Made by a program: the position numbers and the translations under genes. Below the pieces are notes generated by a model. The model was given only the letters and a program-made list of their open reading frames with translations, made no database searches and was not told where the DNA came from. A stretch of DNA of 64,000 nucleotides. It comes from UTCHB3 sp002050155. GTDB lineage: Bacteria > Bacteroidota > Ignavibacteria > Ignavibacteriales > Ignavibacteriaceae. Positions 45,196 to 53,863 of the stretch are shown here, piece after piece. Each line of letters opens with the position of its first letter. Positions within the stretch are counted from its first letter, which is position 1. The stretch lies in NCBI GenBank assembly GCA_030584105.1, contig CP129491.1, positions 2,170,001-2,234,000 of the forward strand. Direction: 5' to 3'.

Positions 45196-47997
45196 TTATG
45201 CCGCTATTTCCTCTTTTACCCTTGAAATACATTTTTCAAGGCTATGCCACACTTCATAATTCCAGAATCTCAGAACTTTCCAGCCTTCTCTTTGCATTGT
45301 ATAATCTCTCACATTATCATAACTGCTCCGCGTTCCCGGAACGGCACCTTCATGCCCGCTGCCGTCAACTTCAATGCAGATTTTTTTATCGTCAACAAAA
45401 AGCGCGATATCCATTCTGTACGCAAAAAAATTATACTGGCATTCCGGTTCAAATCCTTCTTCACGGAGTCTTGTTGCCATAATTTTTTCTTCGGGTGTCA
45501 CGGGTTCGTGATTGTTTGAAGGGTTAAGGTTTTTTTCCGCATATTTTGCCAAACGACTTAATAATTTGCATTTTGATTTTTTACAAAACTGTTTGTTTCC
45601 AACGACGATTAAATTAGATTTTGCCCGGGTCAATCCCACATTTATAAGATTGTCGTTCCCTGAATAAAAGAACTCGTTATTATTTTTTAATTTACCCTCA
45701 ATCTCGATTGAGTAACTGACTCCAAGAGAGAAAATCATTACATCTTTTTCATCTCCCTGAAACCGGTGAATTGTATCAATCACAATTTCTTTATTTCCTT
45801 TATTCTTAGAAAGCAGCGGGGTACATGCCTCCAGTATCTTTTGGACTTGTAATCGAAACGGTGAAGTAATTCCTATACTTGTTATTTCTTCAGAATCAAT
45901 TAATACACTCAAAATTTCTTTGCATTTTTCAATTTCTTTCGAAAGAATAAATTTATTATAAAGCGGTATATATTCATCTTTCACATCAATCCACTCAAAA
46001 GTTGGTTTTTCCCCCCAATTATTTAATTCCAGATAATTAGTACGAATTTTTAATTTATTTCCGTAAAACTCATTGTTTGAAAATGAAATAATCTCTTTTT
46101 TTGATCGAAAATGTTCATCGAGCATTATTTCAGAAGAACCGTCAATATTTTTTGAACGGTGCGCTATTAGTGACAAGATTGAACTTACCCCAAACTCCCA
46201 CTCATTGAACTTCATCAAATTAAAATACTGTTTGAATAGTGTTTTACGCCTTTGGGATGAAAGATTTGTAATATGATTAAGCTGTTTTTCATCACCAACT
46301 ACAATTAAACTTTTCGCCCTCAACATTAAACAGAGAGTGGAAGGTATATCGCATTGGCTCGCTTCATCTATTATAACATAGTCAAATATTCCCGGCGAAA
46401 GTGGGAGTTGCCCCGAAACAGACAGGTTTGAAACCGTCCATATTAAAAGAAATTTTCTTATTGGTAAAAATTTTTCCTTAAATTCAACTCGTTCCTGCTT
46501 ACTGTTGAATTGATTATCTATCCAGAAACTAAGTAATCGCTGATATTCATTCAGTAATTTTTTTTCGTTTTCATCGCGGAAAGAATAGTTTTTCCTGATC
46601 GTTAATATTAATATCGCTTTATTAATATTTAATAATTCTTCCCTTTTTCGAAAAATGAGGTCTGTAAGTTCTTCAACGCGCTTCAATTTTTCCGCCCTTA
46701 AAATCGCTTTGTGATACCTGACCATTTTCTTTATTCTCGGAGAAATTAGGGCAGCTTTCGGAATTGAGTTTAATTTTTGAAGGTTGTAATAAATTTTTTC
46801 GTAATTAACGCTTCTTCCTTTAATATATTTTCTATATTCTTCAGAAATACTTAATCGGGTGTTATTTATTTCTTCCTGTTCAATTAACAGTTGATCAATC
46901 TCTCGTTCAATTTGTTTTGATTTAGCGGAAAGATCACGCAATTTCTGATCTTCCGCCGGCATAAAATTGTTATAATCCTGAATTTCCTGAATATTCGCTT
47001 TTAAAATAGATACTAAGTCCTTTTGACCTTCTGATCTTCCCAGTTTTAGCATAAAAGGCAGTTGGTCAAGGTATTTGTCAATTCGTGACATTACCGTTTC
47101 TATCGCCTTATGGTTATGGCTGCTGAAAAGAATCGATTTGTTTTTCAAAAAAGCATTAAATATTATGTTTATTACAACATCTGACTTGCCGGTGCCGGGA
47201 GGTCCCTGAATATTGGTTATGCCTGAGGATAAAGCCATTTTAACCGCTTCTTTTTGTGAAGCATTAAGAGGTGTAAACATAGAAACATCTTCGTTCCCGG
47301 ATATTTTACGGTTTGGCTCAAACAGATATTTTAGTGCACTTTCTGAAAAAAAATCATCCAAAGACTTTGAATTTAATTTGGCAATTTCTTTTAACTCGAA
47401 CTCGAGTCCTTTTGTGAAATTAGATTTTTCACAGATAAAAAACGACGCTGCATTGGTATAAATATTTTTTTCCTTCTGTTCTTCCGGGTCCGTACTGATA
47501 AATTGTTCCAAAGTTTTCATCAATTCTTCAACAATATTTCTCTTTTTCCCGTTGATTGGCTCAGTTAAATTAAGAGCTTCAACCTGCCTCCGAAAACCGT
47601 TCAGGTCAATTCCCATTTCTTCAAAAAAAGTCGAATTAAACCTGAACTCTTCATAATCCACTAAAACAAGTTCTTTCATTTCAGTGAGTATAAAAACAAA
47701 AGCAGGAATTATTTTTTTGTATTCTTTCTGATGAAAGATTGGGAAACCAATTACAAAATCTGTTACTTTTGCTTTTTCATCATTTATACCGAGTCTTTCT
47801 TTTATCCGTTGTATAGAATCAGCAGGAAAGTTCTCATTTTTTTGAAATAACTCAAACTCTTCTTCCTCCAAATTGAGGTAAGTTCTTTTCTTTTTCTTTT
47901 CATCTTTGGCAACTTCTGTGGCAATTTTAAATTCTCTGTCTTCAATAACATACTGATGATAGTAGTCAATCAGCTTTCTAAAATCTTCTTTTTTCAT
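45196..47997 (-). CDS. Superfamily-1 (DNA2/UPF1-like) helicase with C-terminal DUF559/Vsr-like nuclease domain
   Basis: The 933-residue protein has Walker A IQGPPGTGKS (263-272), FSSHNHKAIE (motif Ia), VIIDEASQCDIPS (motif II), VVGDEKQL (motif III), TIHRFQGDEKDV (motif V) and VGLTRAKSNLIVVGN (motif VI), all typical of UPF1/DNA2-like enzymes. Between Ia and II is a ~200-residue coiled-coil. The last ~95 residues are a PD-(D/E)XK fold: YRMDIALFVDDKKICIEVDG, giving the D...ExD active site, and YTMQREGWKVLRFWNYEVW. It is predicted to unwind or translocate on nucleic acid and cut it. Its start is 2 bases past the stop of the coiled-coil gene. Confidence 0.9.
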   Translation of the reverse strand: MKKEDFRKLIDYYHQYVIEDREFKIATEVAKDEKKKKRTYLNLEEEEFELFQKNENFPADSIQRIKERLGINDEKAKVTDFVIGFPIFHQKEYKKIIPAFVFILTEMKELVLVDYEEFRFNSTFFEEMGIDLNGFRRQVEALNLTEPINGKKRNIVEELMKTLEQFISTDPEEQKEKNIYTNAASFFICEKSNFTKGLEFELKEIAKLNSKSLDDFFSESALKYLFEPNRKISGNEDVSMFTPLNASQKEAVKMALSSGITNIQGPPGTGKSDVVINIIFNAFLKNKSILFSSHNHKAIETVMSRIDKYLDQLPFMLKLGRSEGQKDLVSILKANIQEIQDYNNFMPAEDQKLRDLSAKSKQIEREIDQLLIEQEEINNTRLSISEEYRKYIKGRSVNYEKIYYNLQKLNSIPKAALISPRIKKMVRYHKAILRAEKLKRVEELTDLIFRKREELLNINKAILILTIRKNYSFRDENEKKLLNEYQRLLSFWIDNQFNSKQERVEFKEKFLPIRKFLLIWTVSNLSVSGQLPLSPGIFDYVIIDEASQCDIPSTLCLMLRAKSLIVVGDEKQLNHITNLSSQRRKTLFKQYFNLMKFNEWEFGVSSILSLIAHRSKNIDGSSEIMLDEHFRSKKEIISFSNNEFYGNKLKIRTNYLELNNWGEKPTFEWIDVKDEYIPLYNKFILSKEIEKCKEILSVLIDSEEITSIGITSPFRLQVQKILEACTPLLSKNKGNKEIVIDTIHRFQGDEKDVMIFSLGVSYSIEIEGKLKNNNEFFYSGNDNLINVGLTRAKSNLIVVGNKQFCKKSKCKLLSRLAKYAEKNLNPSNNHEPVTPEEKIMATRLREEGFEPECQYNFFAYRMDIALFVDDKKICIEVDGSGHEGAVPGTRSSYDNVRDYTMQREGWKVLRFWNYEVWHSLEKCISRVKEEIAA

Positions 47998-47999
47998 TT

Positions 48000-48740
48000 T
48001 TACTTGTCTGTTAGTTCATTTTCAAGGTCGATAACTTCGAGCAAAGTTTTATGCATGGCTTTATTGTTCTCAATGAGTTCATTCAGGCTGTTAATGATTG
48101 CTTCATTAAGTTCCGCGACTTTCTCATGCTCTTTCGACCTTGTTTCGCTGATTTGTGAGCTTGTTTTTAAAAGTGAATCAATTTCCTCCGATCGTGTTTC
48201 ACTGATCTGCTTGTTTGCTGTGAGAAGTGTGTTCATTTCCTTTGATCTGGTTTCGCTGGTTTGCATAATGGCTTTATAAAGTGAATCAATTTCCCCCGAT
48301 CGTGTTTCACTGATCTGCTTGTTTGCTGTGAGAAGTGTGTTCATCTCTCTTGACCTTGTTTCACTGATCTGCATGTTTGCTGTGAGAAGTGTGTTCATCT
48401 CCCTTGACCTTGTTTCACTGATCTGCATGTTTGCTGTGAGAAGTGAATCCATCTCTTTCGATCTGGTTTCGCTGATTTGCATGTTTGCATTAAGAAGTGT
48501 GTTCATCTCCCTTGACCTTGTTTCACTGATCTGCATAATGGCTTTATGAAGTGTGAATATTTCCTCTGACCTTGTTTTGGCACTTGCGTTATTATTTTCA
48601 ATCAACTTCTCGAACAACTTTTGAATTTTTTCATCGTTTTGCAGAAGTTCCTTTGTGTTTTTGAAATAAAAAACCAAAAATAGCGGTAATGAAACCAAAA
48701 GGATCACTATGATTAGCAGGAATATTTGTGTTGTATCCAT
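48000..48740 (-). CDS. Membrane-anchored coiled-coil protein with 18-residue tandem repeats
   Basis: The 246-residue protein has one N-terminal membrane helix (FLLIIVILLVSLPLFLVFYF) and a cytoplasmic rod. The rod is about eight copies of an 18-residue unit of the type QISETRSREMNTLLTANM, 54 bases each, at about 48120-48540. The heptad-like spacing of I, M and L residues predicts a long parallel coiled coil. It is the first gene of the cassette operon, 2 bases upstream of the helicase-nuclease. I do not recognise a family; a membrane-tethered sensor or scaffold for the helicase is an inference. Confidence 0.75.
   Translation of the reverse strand: MDTTQIFLLIIVILLVSLPLFLVFYFKNTKELLQNDEKIQKLFEKLIENNNASAKTRSEEIFTLHKAIMQISETRSREMNTLLNANMQISETRSKEMDSLLTANMQISETRSREMNTLLTANMQISETRSREMNTLLTANKQISETRSGEIDSLYKAIMQTSETRSKEMNTLLTANKQISETRSEEIDSLLKTSSQISETRSKEHEKVAELNEAIINSLNELIENNKAMHKTLLEVIDLENELTDK
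48120..48540. repeat. 54-bp minisatellite inside the coiled-coil gene
   Basis: About eight units of 54 bases, with two classes (tgtgttcatctcc... and gaatcaatttcc...) mixed along the array. Copy number could change by slippage or recombination, altering rod length in steps of 18 residues without a frameshift. Confidence 0.9.
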
Positions 48741-48921
48741 CTTTTGTATCTCCGATTTGTAATTATTAAATTAGTTTAATATTAAATTTTTACATTAACA
48801 GTTTTTAACACATCTTATTTTTTTCAATTGCTGCGGAAAAGTTAAACCTTCATAGAAATAAACCGGTTTTAGGTATTCCTTATTTTTGTTGGAATACATA
48901 CGCGGGGAACGGCAAATAAAC

Positions 48922-49052
48922 AAAAACCGTGAATCGATCCGCTCGGTTTCCTGTTTTACGAGATCGAGCATGGCGTTAACCTCGCGTTCGGAGGTGAAAA
49001 CCTCGCCGTGATCGGCGACCCGCTGCTTCGATTTAACCTGCATAGCGGTCAC
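48922..49052 (-). pseudogene. Truncated 5' end of the short methylase-like gene
   Basis: It reads the first 44 residues (to SRFL) exactly as the intact gene at 43097-43750, then crosses the repeat boundary into unrelated sequence and stops at 48795. It is a duplicated fragment, not a functional methylase. Confidence 0.92.
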
Positions 49053-49144
49053 AACTGATGATGATTGTTATGTGTGGCACTATAAACCCTGTTTTTGTTT
49101 CGCAAATTAGTAATAATTTTTTTATCCGCAAAGCGATGAGGCTA
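48922..49144. repeat. Right copy of the long direct repeat flanking the 5.3-kb cassette
   Basis: Identical to 43620-43808 for 189 bases, then similar for about 34 more. Left of 48922 the sequence is cassette DNA; right of 49144 it is chromosomal flank. Confidence 0.95.
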
Positions 49145-49644
49145 CCGGCGGCGGAAATGTTGCCCCATCCGTCAACGGAGATGAAAATTAAACTGCCGGG
49201 CAGCAGCTACCTGCCTGAGCGATCCGCTTCTCACCACCACCCTTGTCCCGTTATCCTTTCAGAAGAAACTCATTTTCAGTAAAATATTCCACTTCATCAA
49301 AAATACCCTCGTCCTGTTATCCTTTCAGAGTAAGACCCTTTTGAACAAAAACGGGGGAACCTCTGTTTATTTAGTATCAGGATAATGAAGAGCAAGAGTT
49401 CTTTCCGCAAGGGATGGGTGTTTGCTGCTCAGCCAAAAGTTGCTATTCCACCAAAAGCGCAGTTACTTAACAACAATAAAGGTGACATTTCAATAACCGG
49501 GATGGTTATTGCTCCGACGGGGGCGGTTTGAAAATAGTTCTGCACACCCAAAAGTTGATAATTTCCCGCAAATGTTTACGGGTTAAAAAAATATCATTAT
49601 TTTTATAGCCTTGTATTATTATTTTAATCAATTATTAAAACAAA
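49145..49644. other. Intergenic region right of the cassette
   Basis: About 500 bases without a convincing gene. The phrase gt(c)c(c/t)gttatcctttcag recurs at about 49246 and 49310. A stretch near 49425-49475 resembles 43855-43905 at a lower level (about 70% by eye), which suggests that the two upstream regions were once more widely similar. Confidence 0.55.
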
Positions 49645-51135
49645 ATGAGTCTGCCGATGAAAATTTCCGTTTTTTTGGTTATAGTGGTTGCTTTTTCAAC
49701 CGCCGTAATGATTTCAACCAAGCCGGCACTTCCGCAAGCGATGAAGCTGCAGAATGCTTTTCCTAATATCAGCATACCAAATGCGGTTGATTTTCAGTCG
49801 CCTTACGATAAAACAGACCGCATTTTCGTGGTTGCTCAAACGGGCAAGATTTTCGTTTTTCCGAATACTCCCACAGCCTCGAACCCGAAGGTTTTTCTTG
49901 ATCTCACGGACCGCGTCCTCTACGGCGGCGAGCAGGGGTTGCTCGGGCTTGCTTTCCACCCCGACTATGCAAACAACGGGTATTTTTATGTAAACTACAC
50001 CACTTCCAACCCCAGAAGAACTCACATTTCAAGGTTTCAGGTTTCACCAACTAACCCCGATTCTGCGATGAAATCAACGGAATTGGTGTTGCTGACCTAC
50101 AACCAGCCCTACACGAACCATAACGGCGGGCAGGTGGCTTTCGGACCCGACGGATACCTCTATATCGGCGCAGGCGACGGCGGTTCGGGCGGAGACCCAC
50201 AAGGCAACGGGCAAAATAAGGCGGTGTTTCTTGCTAAAATTCTGAGAATTGATGTTAACAACACTTCCTCCGGAAAAAACTACGCCATCCCCCCGGATAA
50301 CCCGTTTGCCGGGAACACACAAGGGTGGAAGGAAGAAATTTACGCTTACGGCATGAGGAACCCCTGGCGCTTCAGCTTTGACCCCAAAACTAACCTGCTC
50401 TGGGTGGCTGATGTGGGGCAGAACGAGTGGGAGGAAATTAACATTGTTGAAAAAGGGGGCAACTACGGCTGGCGCATAATGGAGGGCTTCCACTGTTATA
50501 ACCCCTCTTCAAATTGCGACACAACGGGGCTGAAACTGCCAATTTGGGAGTACCGGCACAACTCGGCGGGGGGCTACTCGATCACGGGCGGCTTCGTTTA
50601 CCGCGGCAACAAAAACCCGCGCCTCTACGGCAAATATATCTACGGCGATTATGTTTCCAAGCGGATTTGGGCGCTTTCTTACACCCCCGGGCAGCCCGTT
50701 CAGAATGAAGTGCTGGTTAACAATGCCGGGTTCTCTATCACTTCGTTCGGCGAAGATACCTACAGAAACCTTTATATTATCGACTACTCCGGCAAAATCT
50801 GGAAGTTTGTTGAGGATGTCGATGCAATTAACCGGATACCCAACTTCACCGGTGGCAAATTCGCCGCTCTGAAGCAGAACTACCCGAACCCTTTTAACCC
50901 ATCAACTTCCGTTTCCTTTTTACTGGGGAAAGAAAGCGATGTGAAGGTTGATGTTTACGATATCTACGGCGGATTAGTAAGTGAAATCACAAGAGGGTTC
51001 TACCAAGCTGGCGAGTTTATTTTCGGGTGGGAGCCGGGCAAGCTTGCCTCGGGTACATACCTCATCAGAATGACCGCAACCGCAACAGACGGGGCTGTGC
51101 AGTCGGAAACCGTTAAAGCTGTTTATCTGAAGTGA
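49645..51135 (+). CDS. Secreted PQQ-dependent aldose/sorbosone dehydrogenase-type propeller with type IX sorting domain
   Basis: The 496-residue protein has a signal-peptide-like start (MSLPMKISVFLVIVVAFSTAV; an inner ATG at 49657 is equally plausible). It carries the soluble glucose/sorbosone dehydrogenase pattern: GGEQGLLGLAFHPDYANNGYFYVNYT, NHNGGQVAFGPDGYLYIGAGDGGSGGDP, YAYGMRNPWRFSFDP, WVADVGQNEWEEIN. The histidine in HNGG and the arginine in RNPWR are positions of the PQQ/active-site pocket. The end NYPNPFNPSTSVSFLL plus ~80 residues is a type IX sorting domain. It likely oxidises sugars outside the cell. It has no PQQ synthesis genes nearby. Confidence 0.9.
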   Translation: MSLPMKISVFLVIVVAFSTAVMISTKPALPQAMKLQNAFPNISIPNAVDFQSPYDKTDRIFVVAQTGKIFVFPNTPTASNPKVFLDLTDRVLYGGEQGLLGLAFHPDYANNGYFYVNYTTSNPRRTHISRFQVSPTNPDSAMKSTELVLLTYNQPYTNHNGGQVAFGPDGYLYIGAGDGGSGGDPQGNGQNKAVFLAKILRIDVNNTSSGKNYAIPPDNPFAGNTQGWKEEIYAYGMRNPWRFSFDPKTNLLWVADVGQNEWEEINIVEKGGNYGWRIMEGFHCYNPSSNCDTTGLKLPIWEYRHNSAGGYSITGGFVYRGNKNPRLYGKYIYGDYVSKRIWALSYTPGQPVQNEVLVNNAGFSITSFGEDTYRNLYIIDYSGKIWKFVEDVDAINRIPNFTGGKFAALKQNYPNPFNPSTSVSFLLGKESDVKVDVYDIYGGLVSEITRGFYQAGEFIFGWEPGKLASGTYLIRMTATATDGAVQSETVKAVYLK

Positions 51136-51144
51136 GGTAAAATA

Positions 51145-51304
51145 CCCCCGGCGCCCCCTCAACGCTTCTTAAGCAAATCCGCCAAGGCAACATCAGGAAA
51201 AATTTCCGAAAATGAGGAGCGGAACCCCCGGCGCCCCCTTAACGCTTCTTAAGCAAATCCGCCAAGGCTGCATCTATTTCCGGAAAGGAGAAGCGGAACC
51301 CCGC
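51145..51304. repeat. 80-bp tandem duplication of the TIGR01777 gene 3' end
   Basis: The unit cccccggcgccccc...ggaa is at 51145-51224 and again from 51225, offset exactly 80. Copy 2 holds the true last codons and stop of the minus-strand gene; copy 1 is a downstream duplicate with small changes in its middle. Confidence 0.9.
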
Positions 51305-52153
51305 CTTTTCAGCAGCCACCGGAACTATCCTTTGGCTATCGAGGATTGTGCCCGCCATTTCACCAAATCTTAATTTAATTAAAAACGAGGGCACCTTCAT
51401 CATCGAGGGGCGCCCGAGCGCTTTGCCCAGCTGAAACGAAAAAACATCCATTGTAACCGGCGTGGGCGATACTCCGTTGAAAATGCCATCCTGTGGGTTA
51501 TCGATAAGGAAAATGTAGAGGTTAACTATATCCTCGATGTGTATCCAAGGCATCCACTGAGTGCCCGAGCCAACAGAGCCGCCCATGAAATATTTGAAAG
51601 GCGCCATCATTTTGGGAAGCGCACCCCCATCGGGCGAAAGTACCACACCGGTGCGCACAACTGAGACCTTAACAGCGTGATTGCGTGCCAGGATTGCCTG
51701 TTGCTCCCACGCGCGGCAGACATCGGAAAGAAAACTCTCACCGGGTGAGGCGGTTTCATCCCGCTCTTCATCGCCGGTGTTGCCGTAGTAACCGGTAGCA
51801 GAGGAAGAAACGAGGGTTTTCGGTTTTTCTTCCAGAAGTGAAATTGCGTGCACAAGGGCGTCGGTGGTCTGAACCCGGCTATTAAGAATCACCATTTTAT
51901 AAGGGTCGTTCCATCTGCCCACCACCGAAGCGCCGGCGAGATTGACGAAAGCCTCGGCGCCCTCAAGTTTTTTTGCTATTGATTGGGGGTCTTTATAGTC
52001 CCACCGGACAAACTCATTGATGAAAGCCATTCCTCGGGCTTGCACGGGGTCGCGTGTTATGATAACGGGGTTATCGCCTCGTTGGTGTAATTTTTTGGCA
52101 AGGCTCTTTCCGATTAAGCCGGTTCCGCCGGTGATTACAATTTTTTTTGACAT
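51239..52153 (-). CDS. TIGR01777-family NAD(P)-dependent epimerase-like protein
   Basis: The 304-residue protein starts with KKIVITGGTGLIGKSLAKKL, the short-chain-dehydrogenase nucleotide motif. It has the family blocks FVNLAGASVVGRWNDPYK, LVSSSATGYYGNTGDE and WMPWIHIEDIVNLYIFLIDNP. Members are sometimes annotated as cell-division inhibitor SulA-like or YfcH; the true substrate is unknown. The tyrosine of YYG and the following residues fit an extended SDR active site. It diverges from the HAD gene. Confidence 0.9.
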   Translation of the reverse strand: MSKKIVITGGTGLIGKSLAKKLHQRGDNPVIITRDPVQARGMAFINEFVRWDYKDPQSIAKKLEGAEAFVNLAGASVVGRWNDPYKMVILNSRVQTTDALVHAISLLEEKPKTLVSSSATGYYGNTGDEERDETASPGESFLSDVCRAWEQQAILARNHAVKVSVVRTGVVLSPDGGALPKMMAPFKYFMGGSVGSGTQWMPWIHIEDIVNLYIFLIDNPQDGIFNGVSPTPVTMDVFSFQLGKALGRPSMMKVPSFLIKLRFGEMAGTILDSQRIVPVAAEKAGFRFSFPEIDAALADLLKKR

Positions 52154-52222
52154 CGCTGCACTTTCACAATTCCGAAAATCTGTAATGCAATAGTAACAAA
52201 ATCTTGTATCATTTAATTTCAG

Positions 52223-52230
52223 TATCTTTG
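52223..52230 (+). promoter_or_regulatory. TAnnTTTG-type promoter box upstream of the HAD gene
   Basis: TATCTTTG at 52223-52230 fits the Bacteroidota -7 consensus TAnnTTTG, with TTG at about 52204 upstream. Transcription from here would give a ~175-base G-rich 5' untranslated region before the ATG at 52414. Confidence 0.5.
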
Positions 52231-52413
52231 TAAATGCAATTTTTTGCAGCCTTTTCTGCGGGGAGGGGGCTTTTCGTTTGGGTATTATTTAACCGGAGGG
52301 GGGAAGTGGCGGGAAGTGTTGCCTTTGGTGCCGGAGGGGGCATGGGGGGAAGTGGTGCCGGGTTTTTCGGAGGGTTTTGCGAACTCACAATTTTAAAACT
52401 AAAACACGAGATT

Positions 52414-53064
52414 ATGAAAAAATATAAACTTGCCGTTTTTGATATGGACGGCACACTTTTCGACTCGATCGACACGATTTACAACGCTGCTATTGACACT
52501 TTCGAGAAATTAGGGATGAAAAATGTTGAGTTCCCAAGGGATAAATTCTCTGCAAAAATTGGGGGGCACTTTGCTGATATTTTCGAGGAGTTTGGGATAG
52601 AAGTACCTGATGTTGAGCACTACATCGATGTTTACAAAGATATCTATTTCAACCACATCGACGATACCAAGTTCTACCCGGGAATACCTGAGTTGCTGAC
52701 TGACCTTAAAAATTCGGGGGCGCAACTTGCGCTGCTTACAACAAAAAACCAGTTCCAAACCGAAAGAATTGCCGATAAGTTCGGGCTGCACGAGTGGTTT
52801 GGCTATTTGATGGGGCGGAAACAGGGCGTGAAAATTAAACCCGACCCCGAGCCGCTTGAGATAATAATTGACCACTTTGCCACTGCCAAAGCTGACACGG
52901 TAATGATTGGTGATTCAGAGTTCGATATCGGTTGCGGGCACAACGCCGGCGTTGATACCATAGCCGCCGGATACGGCTACAGAAACCGCGAGTTTCTGCT
53001 TCGGCTTAAGCCAACCTTCTTCGCAGCTGATGTGAGTGAACTTCGCCGCCTGTTGTTGGGGTAG
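52414..53064 (+). CDS. HAD-family phosphatase, phosphoglycolate phosphatase-like
   Basis: The 216-residue protein begins MKKYKLAVFDMDGTLFDS, with the HAD motif I DxDGT; the nucleophile is the first Asp. Motif II is LLTTKN, motif III is the lysine of GVKIKPDPEPL, and motif IV is VMIGDSEFDIGCGHNAG. It hydrolyses small phosphate esters; a Gph-like role on phosphoglycolate is likely but not proven. The frame remains open upstream to an ATG at 52234, but that extension is a Gly-rich, G-rich stretch without homology and the HAD start is normally at the motif, so 52414 is chosen. Confidence 0.9.
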   Translation: MKKYKLAVFDMDGTLFDSIDTIYNAAIDTFEKLGMKNVEFPRDKFSAKIGGHFADIFEEFGIEVPDVEHYIDVYKDIYFNHIDDTKFYPGIPELLTDLKNSGAQLALLTTKNQFQTERIADKFGLHEWFGYLMGRKQGVKIKPDPEPLEIIIDHFATAKADTVMIGDSEFDIGCGHNAGVDTIAAGYGYRNREFLLRLKPTFFAADVSELRRLLLG

Positions 53065-53128
53065 CCCCCAAAACTTTTGGTAATTAAAAAACAATTCATT
53101 ATTTTGGCATAAACAACGGAAAAATTTA

Positions 53129-53455
53129 ATGTGCCGCGCTCTTAGATCGTTCGTATTGCTCGTTTATTTCGCTGCCGGGTTGGTTGTTGCTACCGGCGAG
53201 GGATTCCCCCGCTTTGACGACAATGTGATACTGAAATCGGAACAAGGCACACCCCGGACACAATACATCACCACCGCCCGGATTCCGCAACACATCACAC
53301 CTGCTCCTGCTCCTCTGTTTGATGTGCATTCAGTTTCGGAGATAATCGTGCCACCGGCTACGATGGTGTTCACCGTTGCGCTTGATGAATCCGTTTCTAT
53401 TTATGAGGAACCGGCGGTTCTTCACCCGACAAATAAGGCGCCCCCTTCAGTCTGA
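53129..53455 (+). CDS. Hypothetical small secreted protein
   Basis: The 108-residue frame has a plausible signal peptide (ALRSFVLLVYFAAGLVVA). The mature part is proline-rich with no recognisable domain (PQHITPAPAPLFDVHSV). The ribosome-binding site is weak. It lies 64 bases after the HAD gene in the same direction. It is a possible gene only; it could also be a chance frame. Confidence 0.4.
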   Translation: MCRALRSFVLLVYFAAGLVVATGEGFPRFDDNVILKSEQGTPRTQYITTARIPQHITPAPAPLFDVHSVSEIIVPPATMVFTVALDESVSIYEEPAVLHPTNKAPPSV

Positions 53456-53739
53456 CCCTTTCGCTTAAATTTTAATTAATTTCAACTGCTGCCATCCGAC
53501 GGAGTACACAACCATCTGTTTGAGTGTTCTGCCATCAGACGGGGTACTTAAGCAACCGACGGGATACACAATCACATCCGTGGAGTTTAGCGACCCCCTC
53601 ACCTGCGGAATATTTGCCCAAAGTTGAGGCTGCCGGTGAGCCACTTAAGGTTGTTCACCCAACGCTAAGGTTGTCGGTTCTTTCGGATTGCCGTTTTGCA
53701 GTTGATTGTTCCTAAAAATTTTAAACAAGGATCAGAACA
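53456..53739. other. Intergenic region with imperfect repeats
   Basis: Within this 284-base gap the phrase catc(c/a)gacgg(a/g)gtac recurs near 53494 and 53533, and a related form ccgacgggatacac follows near 53556. No gene is supported. Confidence 0.55.
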
Positions 53740-53850
53740 ATGTCACAAGAAGAAAAAAAGGATAATTCATCCATTTTTGCGTTAGTTATGTTTAGTGTTC
53801 TTGGGCTTGGAGTTTTAGCACTCTTGCTGAAAGTTATTATCGGATTCTAA
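53740..53850 (+). CDS. 36-residue single-pass membrane protein
   Basis: ATG at 53740 follows AAGGA at 53727-53731. The product begins MSQEEKKDNSS, has one hydrophobic helix (FALVMFSVLGLGVLALLLKV) and stops at TAA 53848-53850. Length and shape are like small accessory subunits of membrane complexes or transporters. The family is not recognised. Confidence 0.65.
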   Translation: MSQEEKKDNSSIFALVMFSVLGLGVLALLLKVIIGF

Positions 53851-53863
53851 ACAGAGGTATTGC

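Noticed and set aside
48319..48549. Plus-strand repetitive frame inside the coiled-coil gene
   Set aside because: It is the antisense reading of the 54-bp minisatellite, open only because the unit length is a multiple of three.
43843..48921. Classical transposon or integrative element
   Set aside because: No transposase, integrase or resolvase gene and no terminal inverted repeats were found; the flanking repeats are long copies of a gene end, not att-sized or target-site-sized.
52234..52413. N-terminal extension of the HAD protein from ATG 52234
   Set aside because: The extension is Gly-rich, has no family counterpart, and its ATG is only a few bases after a promoter-like box. The HAD start at 52414 fits the family.
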